Part shown: one piece after another, positions 1 to 10,400 of the stretch | How the letters are laid out: each line of letters opens with the position of its first letter | How positions within the stretch are numbered: position 1 is the first letter of the stretch | Origin: Lepidodermella squamata | Lineage: Eukaryota; Gastrotricha | Assembly (NCBI GenBank): GCA_047495785.1 | Contig: JBLDXI010000028.1 | Span: 434,001-498,000 of the forward strand | Direction: 5' to 3' | Length of the DNA stretch: 64,000 nt | The notes under the pieces: model-generated | What the model was told of the DNA's origin: nothing | Databases searched by the model: none | The model's input: only the letters and a program-made list of their open reading frames with translations | Made by a program: the position numbers and the translations under genes

Positions 1-3000
1 GGAACAAAGCCGAAACTCCCCAGACCTCTAATTCTCTCAAAGCTTCCCGAATTGTAACTTCGCCCTGGGCTCTTTGGTTGAGCTCTTTCAACGCTTCAAC
101 ATTTGCCAACACAGCATCGGCGCAATCGACAATGTTTCCGAAGTTGAGTTTTTCCAGGGTCATTCCTTTCGGCATATTGAGCTGCCGGAACAATTCGAGC
201 CAGTGATCTTGCGATAAAGCCTCGCCTCTCACCCATTTGAAAGCTGGGCAGAGAGCTCGGAACTTGTCGATATCCTTCTGAATCCTAGCTACCATAGGGC
301 TAGCTTCTTCAGTCCTCAGCTTTTCATGCCAGGTTGTCAAAAACTCCTCGAATTGATAGGTTTTCGATCTGAAAGAGATCCAATCTTCCTTACGCAGGAC
401 TTCGAGGCCTGAGTGGAACTGCTCAAACAACGACCACATTTGTTCTTGAGCCGCTATGTCATCTTTCAGCTTTTTCGCCAGATCAAAATCAGGATTATCC
501 ATGCCGAAGTGATCGCATTCAGAACTCAATTTGGTAATTGCAGCGTCCAACTCATCGAATTCCTTCTTCCGATCTTTAATGCTTTGAATAGCGTCGAGAA
601 GTTGTTTGTTGGTCCCGAATAGCAAGTCATCCTTCGGCTTCAATTGCGCCCATCTAGCCGAGAATTTTTCAACGTTTGCTTGCGTGTTTTTAACCTCGGT
701 TAGCACGTTGCCTTTAATAACTTCAACCTGATCTCGAACCATGAGTTGATGAGATTCTAGTAAGACTTCGAACCTGTCCCAATTCGGCTGGAGTTGGGTT
801 AAAGAATCAACCCCTCGCCCGACTGTTTGTCTCAACAGTTTGTTCTGCTCTTCACAGGCCTGAAACAGCGGTTGCATTTCCGCCTTCAATTTCGAGAATT
901 CCGCATGTTTTACAGTCGCCTCCGAGATTTCCTCAACAGTTTGAGGACGCTTGGTTAACGTAGTAAGAGCTCCCTGGACGAACTGTTCGATTTTCTGAAC
1001 ATTTTGCTGGCATCGAGTTCTCAAAACGTGGACCAATGCATCCTGTAACTGCTGCAACAGATCTTCGACCGAAAGCTTGAACGGGTTGAGATTGATCAAG
1101 ATACAGTCGATTTTAATGTGGTTCGGCAGCTTCTCGATATCGGCACCTCGAATTTTTAGGGCTTTGAAGTTATCCTCGAAATCAACGTTAGTTACAAGAT
1201 GTTTATCGACAAATTCTTCGACATCATATTTAGCCAAAGAGCTGAAGTCACGAAATCTCTCTGTGACCAATTGAAGTCGTTTGAAGATGGATGAAGCTTT
1301 CTCGAAGCAGGTTATCATTCCTTCCGGGTGGCGCTCGATAATAGATGGGAAAATGAAACCTTCAGTTCGATCGCCAACGCCCCGGAACAAGTTCGGAATC
1401 GAGATGAATTTCTTCATTTCTTTGTAATATCTCGACTTGATTTGTTCGAAAGGCGGGTTGAACTGAATCTTGCCTGATCGAATGACCAAATCAGCTTGAA
1501 TTTCGGGTTGGTTTTCGTTCAAAGCCTCCAAGCCCATCAGCCATTGGTGTTCAAGGGCTTTGTAGAGCTGTCGGTCTAAATGATCACGCCAGGGTTTCAT
1601 TCCCTCGGCCGAAAAGCCTTGGTCGACCAAATTAGCCATGATGTGCCTGATTTCCATCAGAACGTCCTTCCACTGTTGCTGTTGTCTTAGAAGGTCGATA
1701 CTGAGTAGCCTAGCAATTTTTTCAATGATTGTTTGGTGGCTTTGGCGGAGTTTTCTGTTCTCATTCGTGAGTTTATCCGCGACTTTTTGAAGTTTCTGGA
1801 TGTAGGCCTCCAATTCCTCAGCGCTATCCCAAGTCACAGAAACATTGCCAGAAGCGCCAGTTTTTGAGTCGCCCTTCGGTTTCTTTATCAATCGCTCGAA
1901 TTCCAAAGCGGTGTTCAACATCATAGCTTGTTGACATGGCAACATTTGTTGATCGATAGTGTTGTAGAAATGACCGACTTGTTGCAGCACAATCGCGTAT
2001 TTATAGAATCGCCGTCCGACGTCGGCAGCTTTCGTGATTTTCGGAGAAATTGCATAACCAAACGATTGCATGTATGCGACTTCTTTCAGCAGAATTACTA
2101 AACGGTCGCTGTAGTTGACTATCAATTTTCCGTCAACTTGGCTGAATTCCATGACACTACCCTTCAACTCGAGACTTTTCTGCTTGTTGTCTATCATTGC
2201 CAAAACTTCACGAGACCATTCATCAGCTTTTTCAGACAGCCATGATGACAAATTCCGCTTCAATTCACCGATTTGTTGCTCGAGTTTGCCATGGGATGAT
2301 AGGTCTCGTAACACACTCTGGCTTAGTGATGAACATTCTTCGACTCGCGATAGCAGCTGACGAACGAACATCATCCGCGAAACCAGCTCAGGCATGTTTT
2401 TCGTGGTAACAGTTAGACGGCCGGATTGGAATTGCGCGAATTCATCCTCAACTTTTTTCACGATGATAAGCAAATGGCCTTGCATCATCTCTCGCTCGGC
2501 ATGTAGCTCTTTGCAAATTGTAGGGCGTCGCAGAAGTTCCTGCCTGGCTTGGAAAACTCGAAACAACTGATAAGCGTCGGATGTGTCGACTGAATTGAGT
2601 TGGAGTCGGAGTTTTTGAACAGCCTTTTGTTCGGCTGATGAGAGGGTTCGATCAACTTGACTAGCGGCTCCTCGCCACTGCTGATCAGCATAAGGCCCGC
2701 CAGCAGCTAGTGCTGTATAACCGATTGAAATGAAAGGGGCGAAAACTGAATTGGGCTGCAAGTCGAACTCGTTGCGGTCCGATGTTGAAAGCAAGCCGAT
2801 CAAAGTCTCCAGCAGTATGCGAAACGATAAGACCTCTGAAATCCGGTTGTCCAGGCGGACCAGGTTGTCGCAAATGTATTTATCGGTCTTCCAGCGATGC
2901 TCAGATTGACGCCAAAATTGGCCAGTCAAACGTTCACAGCATGATACCCAACGGCGAGAGACGAGTTGCATCGACTCGAGAACGTCTCGAGATTTAGCAT

Positions 3001-3945
3001 ACTTTCCACAAAACACGTCTTCCTCTTTAGCTATTTTGCAAACGAGTTGAGCCACAAAGTTAGCTATGTAAAAGAAAATTTAACAATATTAATGCTAAAA
3101 TGAGCAAAGTCTTACAAATGACGAAGAATATGTTCGACATTCGCTGGTCAGGAAAAGGGGGACTGATGCCAGAGTCTGTCCATAATTCATTCAGAACATC
3201 ACTTGCAACCTCAAGCGCTTCAGTAGTTGCGATCAATGAAGCAGCCTCTACGGTAGAAAAGTCCTTCACAAGAGGCTGTAAGATCATACAGATGTCGCGA
3301 GCTCTAGCTTGAGATGACTTCGATGGCCCAGAAGTGGACTGTCGCTGCCAGAAAGCAACCTCATCGGCAATAGTTGTAATTCCTAAAAGAGAGGTATTTA
3401 ATGAATAATCGATGGCAACACTGTTTGCATCATACCCATAGGTGAATCTTCTTTCGAAGGATCACCCGCACTCGAAGAGTCAATAAGAACGTTGTCCAAT
3501 TCAGATAGTAGCTTTTTAATTCTACCGTCAGAAGCAGACCCTTGCTGCAGCAATGGTAGAAACACATTGTGAACAGCATGATACAGCGTATTAAATGCTG
3601 ATTCCGTAAGAGTAAAAATAGCCACGTTTTGATTGATGTTGTCCGCAGATAAGTTAACGGCCTTGGTTTTCAAAAACAGGACGCCACTTTCTTTACCGTT
3701 TGATGCCTCGATCTGCAAGTAACACAGTTAAATAAATAACAGAGCTTATCAAACAAACAAACTCTGTTAGCAACAATCAACTTCGAACCATCTCTCCTCA
3801 CAAGTAAAACCGCGCAAGAGGGATCATCCAAAAAGTTGCCAACAGCGGCATTCGATGCTAGTTCTCCGAATGACGATGGCTCACTGGAATAGACCGACGC
3901 GGCGGCATTAACAAAGAATGCTCGCCGCTGATCCTCAATGACCAT
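1..3945 (-). CDS. DYNC2H1: Cytoplasmic dynein-2 heavy chain, N-terminal part (runs off the left edge)
   Basis: Motor heavy chain of retrograde intraflagellar transport. Exons by eye: 3763-3945, 3436-3712, 3116-3382 and 3063 leftward to the window edge; phases agree at all three joins, giving about 1263 residues of a protein that is about 4300 aa in animals. Only tail and early linker are present; the AAA+ motor lies outside. Recognised by NFLDDPSCAVLLVRR near residue 38, the QPLVKDF segment, and near the edge RGEALSQDHWLELFRQLNMP and AQGEVTIREALRELEVWGV, which match the dynein-2 rather than the dynein-1 subfamily. The last exon is at least 3 kb without a stop. Start is the first in-frame ATG, a few bases after an acceptor-like TTCAG, which suggests a spliced 5' end. 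It is divergent from the neighbouring + strand gene and shares its 5' spacer. Confidence 0.93.
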
Positions 3946-4343
3946 AGCTAGCAAAGATCTGAACTCTCAGCAGCGAGAGTTTGAGTGACCGTAGTAAGTG
4001 AGAATGACTATGCAGCAGGTAAATCGCATGAAACGATTATTAAAGCCGGCTCCACACACGACAGGGATTGCCACACGCGTTGCTAATAACGCGCTGTTGA
4101 AGGTCACTAATAATTAAAATTTGCCATATTGTAAATTGCAGTTTGAATATTCTGTTTTTGGATATTATTTTGAAATGACAGGTTTTTATTATTTTGCGTC
4201 TTTAGGAACGCTGCTTCAGTCCATGTTTGGTTGTGAGTTCAGATCGAATCGAAATGTTGACAATTTTGATCAGCTAGAAGTTGGTCGAGCTATCTCTCGC
4301 TTACTCCTGCTGTAGATAAACGTATTCGCAATCTGAAAGTAGA
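3946..4343. promoter_or_regulatory. Divergent spacer between dynein-2 and the Rossmann-RING gene
   Basis: About 400 bp separates two genes transcribed outward. It holds a short RFX-like palindrome at 4079-4090 (read on - as GTTATTAGCAAC), 134 bp before the dynein ATG. Both half-sites fit the X-box halves RYYNYY and RRNRAC, but the usual 1-3 nt spacer is missing. The + gene has an acceptor-like CTGTAG near 4315. I see no coding sequence here. Confidence 0.4.
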
Positions 4344-5500
4344 ATGCGGATTTGCGTGATTGGCTCGGGGCAACTCGGAGCTAAGATAGCTGGTAATTTT
4401 ACGGAATTTCATCAAAATGTATTTTCTTATTGCACCCTGTCATAAAGGTGAGCTTGTTTTGTATGGCCATCGTGTGAAGCTATCAGATCGCGATGCGCGA
4501 AGACTAGATGCGGCTTACTCCAGGATAATGCAGGATCGAGAGCAGCTGCGACGAGATGGCCTCCTAACTGCAGCTCAAGAACAGGTATGACAATTCTCCT
4601 CTTAGAGCTCAGCTATTGAATCTGAAATCTGAATCGCAGGCCGTTGGTCAAATGTTCTGCTTGTCGAACATTCAAGATGCAGTGCATGATGCTGAGCTCG
4701 TGATCGAGGCAATAGTTGAGGAACTCGAGGCGAAACAACTGTTATTTGAGGAAATCAGCAAGTACTGCACAGAGACGGCCATTCTTAGTACAAACAGTCT
4801 CACCCTAAATCTGGATGAAGTCTTTGCCAAGACAGCTCATTCGGAGGTAATTATTTTACCTAGATTGCTTATCAATATTGAAAGACATTATGTGCTCAGA
4901 GAACTATTGGCATGCGGTTTCTATTTCCTGTTTACTGCATCCCTGAGGTTGAATTGACCCCTCACGGAACAACTGCGCCTGACACTATTAATAAGGTTCG
5001 AAGATTCATCTCGCAGATGGGTAAAATAGCATTTTTACGCGGAGATCGCCCGGTTATTTTGACCGAAGAAGAGCGAGAGATACGTAAACTTGAAGCCGCC
5101 GCTGCTGGTTCACTGAGCATTCATACGATGGCATCAGTTGCTGAGGACTCTGTCAGTGGAGGCGCCGGATCTCTTCACTTCTCTCGCCTCGCTCTGGCTG
5201 CCAGATCTTTTCAATCAAAAAATAATGTTGGCTATCCCAGCGATAATAACTCGATTAGCGGCGGAGGGCGTAATTTTAACAACGACTGCGCCGTTTGCTT
5301 GGATAATGCAAGGGACACGGTGCTTGAGCCATGTAGACATTTAGTAACCTGCATGGCTTGTGCAAAAAGTTGGTTGAATGAACTTAATTTCAACTTGATT
5401 TCTAACTAATTCTGTATTTTCAGCCTTGCAAAGGCGGCGCGATTCATGTCCAGTTTGCCGCTCTCCGATCGTTGATGTCATACACGTTTTCAATTCATGA
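4344..5500 (+). CDS. 3-hydroxyacyl-CoA dehydrogenase-like Rossmann domain fused to a C-terminal RING finger
   Basis: Five exons by eye: 4344-4392, 4448-4584, 4640-4846, 4900-5368, 5424-5500; introns are 53-55 nt, phases agree, product about 312 aa. Residues 1-17 (MRICVIGSGQLGAKIAG) form a GxGxxG NAD-binding loop, followed by ELVIEAIVEELEAKQ and STNSL, the 3HCDH N-domain pattern, then GMRFLFPVYCIPEVEL, the segment after the catalytic region. There is no second (C-terminal) dehydrogenase domain; a Ser/Gly-rich linker leads instead to a C3HC4 RING: CAVC, EPCRH, TCMAC, then CPVC in the last exon. The RING closes only if exon 4 ends at 5368 and exon 5 is read in the phase given here. The fold is suited to ubiquitin ligation, perhaps tied to nucleotide or acyl-CoA binding; that role is inference. 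Confidence 0.82.
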
Positions 5501-5740
5501 TTTCTATTGCTAGCAGCTCGCTCTGTTCTTTCATCGAGAACTGACAGTTTTGGGCCAAGTGCTACAAGGAATCGCAATTTGTTGTTGATTTCAATATTAT
5601 TTTTCATGAAACTGTATCAAGAGTGAATCGAACCGCTGAGTATGCGAAGGTGTTTTACCCGTTGTCAATACTTTCCTCGAATCTCATACTGTTGTACCGT
5701 CAAACAAACCAAAAAGATTGTTTTAATATTTTCAGTTGGC

Positions 5741-5746
5741 AATAAA
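5741..5746 (+). terminator. Poly(A) signal AATAAA after the Rossmann-RING gene
   Basis: Canonical AATAAA 240 bp after the stop codon in an AT-rich 3' region. Confidence 0.5.
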
Positions 5747-5924
5747 ACCTGAAATTGCTGTCATTATTTTCTTAAATACTAAAAACACGGTCTAGGATAA
5801 TGAGCTTCGAAAGTGTTCACTCATCATTATACTACTTCGAAGCAGTAGTCGTCGTCGATGACTTCTGAACTCTCTCATTGACGTCAATCGTAACCCGAAA
5901 AAGTAGAATCAACGAGTCTTGGCC

Positions 5925-6110
5925 CGGCGCGTAAGGCGATGCTATCACCCAATCGCGGCCAACTACCTATTCGCTCGGCTGCGGCGTGCAACGCGTGATC
6001 CCCAACGGGCTCGCCTCGAACCAAAGATTGACCTAACAAATAGCCGAAAACGTTGATATCATCCGCCTAGCAATTTGCTATCATTTCAACATTATCGAAA
6101 CGCTGGCTTC
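5925..6110 (-). pseudogene. Decayed duplicate of the death-domain exon at 14.4-14.7 kb
   Basis: The stretch CTCGCCTCGAACCAAAGA and its surroundings repeat the start of the death-domain exon (14399-14694), including part of the preceding intron (AACGTTGATATC). The copy lacks about 50 bp in the middle, has substitutions and no usable frame. Because intron sequence is included, it came from DNA duplication rather than a processed transcript. Confidence 0.6.
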
Positions 6111-6605
6111 TCTCAACTTTGAAACTTTGAATTTTACGATTTACCCAATAAATCAGTAAATATCGCCTTAAATATCGCCTGTCTTAAATGCTCAAACGCT
6201 CTTTGCACGTCACGAGCAAGGCTTAGGTGCTGAACTATCAGTACGCCGAAAAATAAACGCCATTTCAAAGTTTTCTATTGCATTTTCTATTGCGACTTGT
6301 ATCCCAAAGAAAAGCATGAATTGTAGGATTGTGCAAAAAATGCTGCAAAATGCGTGCCGCTCGAGTTTATTTCCAATTCATTCCAATTCATTACAAGCAG
6401 AGCAGTAACACCATACCCATGTATAAATAAGCATTAATCAGAATTCTTGAATATAACACTGCATATCATAGGCCACAAGAACAGTAATCATAGGTATATC
6501 AAATTAAAAGCCCACTAAGTTGATACTTGGATCCCACATCCGCTTCCGAGTAGACAAACTCGACTCACTGCTCCGCATCTTAAAGTCTTGACGATTTGTT
6601 GTTTT

Positions 6606-6884
6606 TCAAACCCTAATAATCCTTCGACCGTGCCCACTTGGTTTGCTGGTGTTATCATCTTTCGAATTCTTAGGCTTCTGGTTTCGCGTGATATGTGCAG
6701 GGCGCGGACGTCCCCCGTTTCTGTCGCGAAGACTTTTCTGAAAATCGGCTATCGAACGGCTTTCCTCTGAAAGTATTTCACAGGCAACGATACTAACCTT
6801 CAAAAACCAACAGTTTAATCATCAGCGCGTAAAAGCAAGAAGAAGTAAACTCACCAATAGAGCCAAAACAACGTAGCGCATCAT
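6606..6884 (-). CDS. Small secreted basic peptide, copy A of a four-copy family
   Basis: Two exons: 6855-6884 and 6606-6797, with a 57-nt GT-AG intron after codon 10; 73 aa. Residues 1-16 (MMRYVVLALLVSIVAC) form a signal peptide, with the intron inside it, as in every copy. The rest begins EILSEESR, is rich in Lys, Arg, Asn and Pro, contains RNQKPKN and ends GRRIIRV; beyond the signal there is no Cys. I do not recognise the family. A basic secreted effector, antimicrobial or signalling peptide is possible but unproven. It lies 590 bp beyond the PRCC stop codon, on the same strand, with its own TATA box. Confidence 0.7.
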
Positions 6885-6964
6885 TTTCTACCGAAACGAA
6901 AAGTTAATTGTAAATCGTAGAGGAAATAATTGAAAAATGATTGCTCCTTGCTACCAGCTATGCT

Positions 6965-7045
6965 GTTTTATACCCTGAAAAAACCGGTTGACTGCCAAGA
7001 TATCGAGGCCGCCGTCAAGCACCTGCCATCAAGATAAATAAACAG
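6965..7045 (-). promoter_or_regulatory. Promoter of peptide copy A: TATA box and conserved upstream block
   Basis: Read on the - strand, TATAAAAC lies at 6965-6972, about 85 bp before the ATG. A block at 7015-7045 contains TGTTTATTTATC (forkhead-like TGTTTAT and GATA-like TTATCT) followed by GATGGCAGGTGCTTGA (E-box CAGGTG). The same block precedes copies B, C and D at similar spacing. Confidence 0.6.
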
Positions 7046-7475
7046 GCGATCGGTGTTATTTGCTATCGACGAACCTTACGAATAAGGTTGAATGAACTTA
7101 AACTAAATACTCAAGACACCAGCGCCGCATCAAAATGAATCGAGAGGAAATAATTGAGATGAAGTTGAAAGCCAAAGCTAAATAGATATAAATATACAGG
7201 GGCAACTTGTAACAAAACTGAAGCTGATTGGTGTCGATCAAATTAATGAGATTGAAACATTCAGAATATCTTTTGCCGGAATCCGTTGCTACTTTTTTCA
7301 TATAGCCTCGCATAGCCACCGCCAGGCGAAGGTCATTGGGAATGCCTGTGATCCCCGCCTCAAACCAACCCCCGAACAATTAACAAATTCGAATTAACAA
7401 ATGATCATTTTATTGAGTTATCAAATACACCACAATTATGTACAAAACAGCGTATAATGGTATTATCACTTGTAA
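7046..7475. other. Spacer with repeat-unit flank of peptide copy A
   Basis: About 7200-7262 holds TGATTGGTGTCGATCAAA and neighbours, which recur inverted near 10830-10900 upstream of copy B and, more weakly, near 37740-37800 upstream of copy D. The duplicated peptide unit therefore extends at least 300 bp upstream of the gene. I see no coding exon here. Confidence 0.4.
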
Positions 7476-10400
7476 TCAGAAACCGTACTTCATTTTCGAC
7501 GCCGACTTGTTCATCTTGGACGACGCCCAGAAGTCCTTCAACTCCTCCTCACGCTCCTTAGCCAGCCACGCCAAGTACGTAATTTGATGGCGCGATTTCG
7601 CCCGACCCCGCGGCGCCATCATATTGTTCGGACCATTCAGCGCCGCCTTAGCTTCCGCCATCGCCTTCTGCCGCGCGTACTCGGCCGGATCCAGCAAATC
7701 ATCGGCGTTACACTCGACAAACTGTATCGACTCGTCCTTATTGTGACGGCCCTGCATCTTGCGCAGATCTTCCTGCGTAAACGAGGTCGAAGCTCCAGCG
7801 GCTAGCAGCGACTCGGGAGTCTGCGAGGCCAACCAATCGTGATACCCAGCCTCGTTCGGATCGTCCTCATCTTCTTCATCGTCATCATCCTCGTCATCTT
7901 GATCACCCTCAACAAGATCGATGGTAACCTTCTTGTAGTTGATCGAAGATTTTTGGGTATTTGTCGGCCGAGACGGGCCGAAAATGCCTGATAATTCGTT
8001 ATCAGGCTGAGAAGTTGCGGTCAAGTTGCCAGGCTTAGCCGGGCCTATTTCAGTTCCGTAGTCGAAATGCTGCTCAACCGGCTTTTTGCTTTCATTTATC
8101 GAGAAAAAGCTGCTAGGTTCGTCGTCATCAGACGAGTAGAATTCACTCTCCATTTTCTTCGGCTCGACTACGGCCGGCTTTTTTATTGCGGGTTCAGAGG
8201 TGGCTTGGCTATTCTGAGCTTTTGCTTGAGCGGCTGCGACGGGGCGAGACTTCGCGCCCCACTCGACGTCCTCCGTCGCGATTGCACGCCGCCGCCCGGC
8301 GACTGAGGGTGGAACTAAGCCGCTTGGGACGCGAGGTGGGGGCAGCACAGAGAACAGCGGGCATCGCGCTTTTGGTTCGATGGGCGTTGGTTTCTTCGAC
8401 GGCGGACCCGCGTCTTCATCGTCGTCGGCATCGTCCAGTTTCGGCACTGTAATACGAACTTTGCCGGAGGCATCGGGTTTGAATGACGGCAGGACTGAAA
8501 ATAGAATAAAAATAAAAAAAAATAAAAATAAAAAAAGGAGGTTACAAAAAATCCAGTTGCATTTGATTCAATTTCTTTCTATTTTGCATCAGATAACCAA
8601 GTATCATTCTGCTCCAAAGTTCCTGAATTTCACAACCCAAGCCATTTAAACACGATCTTATTATTTTTTGCTACCAAATACCTGGACAATTTTAAGCGGG
8701 AAGTAGATAGACAATTAGGCATAAAGTAAACAGTTCATTCGTAGTAGCGTTGGTGTACGTGTTTTGACACCTGTTCGGGTGACTCATCTAAAGAATATAC
8801 AAGGAGGCATGGTCAGTGCACTAATGCTCGAAACTGAATTCTTACCATCAAATTGGATGGATAGCACATACAAGCATGGGGAAGCAGTTGACTTTAAACT
8901 TCAAACTTGTACATATCATTTGCGCGACCAAACGCAATAACAAAAATAAAACTGATTGCAGTCTGAGCCTTGACCCCTTGACTAGGCCTGTCGTGGTCAT
9001 TGACAAAGACCCTAGAAATTCGAGAATATTGTATTCCTTCAACTACGGCGCATGATGATGAAAATGACGGAAAATAGGAAATTCGACAAAATGTTGAGAT
9101 TAAATATCTCGCAAAGGAGAAAAGATGAAATCCAATGAAATTGTTGTTATTTAGATCAAATCTGATTAATCAACGGTTGGAAAATTCAATCAGCTCAAAG
9201 ATGCAAAAAACCGCTTGTATTTCCGTGTTACTTTTGGCAAAAGGCAACAGTTCATTGCGTCATTATGTTACGTGAGAAATTAAAATTTTTATTTTCCGAG
9301 AAAATTTTCCGAGCAGAGGTGGAAACAGGTCGGGTTGACCGGCCGGTATTTGACCGGTTGCCGGTTGGGTATGGATCAACTAAATTCTAGCCGGTTGACC
9401 GGTAAACTGGCCTTTTCGGCATACAATCAAAAAATATAGCGAATGCGTTTATCAACAATCTGAGGCAAGCGCTAAAAATTTTGTATTTTTGATGGTTCAT
9501 ATAGTGGCCAAAACCATTTTGAATTAAAAAGAAAGCCATTACGTGATTTATGTGGTTTTTGTGTTGGAGACTTAATCTTGAAACCGGTAAAATACCGGTA
9601 AACCGGCGTCGGTACAACGGTTTTCTACCGGCTTAGGTTGCCGATGGGTGACATGGGTGCCAGTTGGGTCGCCGGTCGGGTTGGGTCGAGGTTTTACCTG
9701 TTTCCACCTCTCTAAGATTCTCTGAACAACGTCGTTTTTACCCCAGTGAAGGGGTTTGGTGGCCCTCGTTAACGCAGTTCTTAATTTTAACGCATTGTTC
9801 AGTCAAATTACGATTGCACAAATGAGCGAATTTGGAAAAATTGAATATTTGATTCCGTTTTTTATGACGCATTTATGACGCGTTGTCGTGGGGAGCGTTC
9901 CGTCGTTCCGTGCAGAAAACTATTGCAATGGCGCAAGTTTTATGCTTTTAGAAGTCAAAATTTAAGCCGAAAGTGGACAATAATTAAAGCTCATTCAATT
10001 TTTAGTCGTAGGAACGTAAAGCTCATTCATTTGTCATTTCGGCGGCAGAGATTACTGAATTTTTCCGCAGTAGAGATTGCTGTAGAGCTGTAGAGATTTC
10101 AAACTTGCCCTTGTGAATAGCTTCGCTCAAATGACAAATTATTGCACAAATTATTGTTTGTTATTTAGCTCATATTTTGCATTGATTATTACCGTACTGC
10201 CCGAAAAAATGTCAGCCTCGAATAAATGGCAGCCTCAAATAAATGTCAGAAGTTAGAGGTCGTTCGAAAAAATAAACGTCAGGCCCGAAATAAATGTCAG
10301 TCCCTTTTAAATGTCAGGGGTTCATCAACGTTTGAAAAAAATAAATGTCATGGTTTTTGTTCCGGGCAGTACGGTATTCGGATTTTTGAGAACGAAAAAA

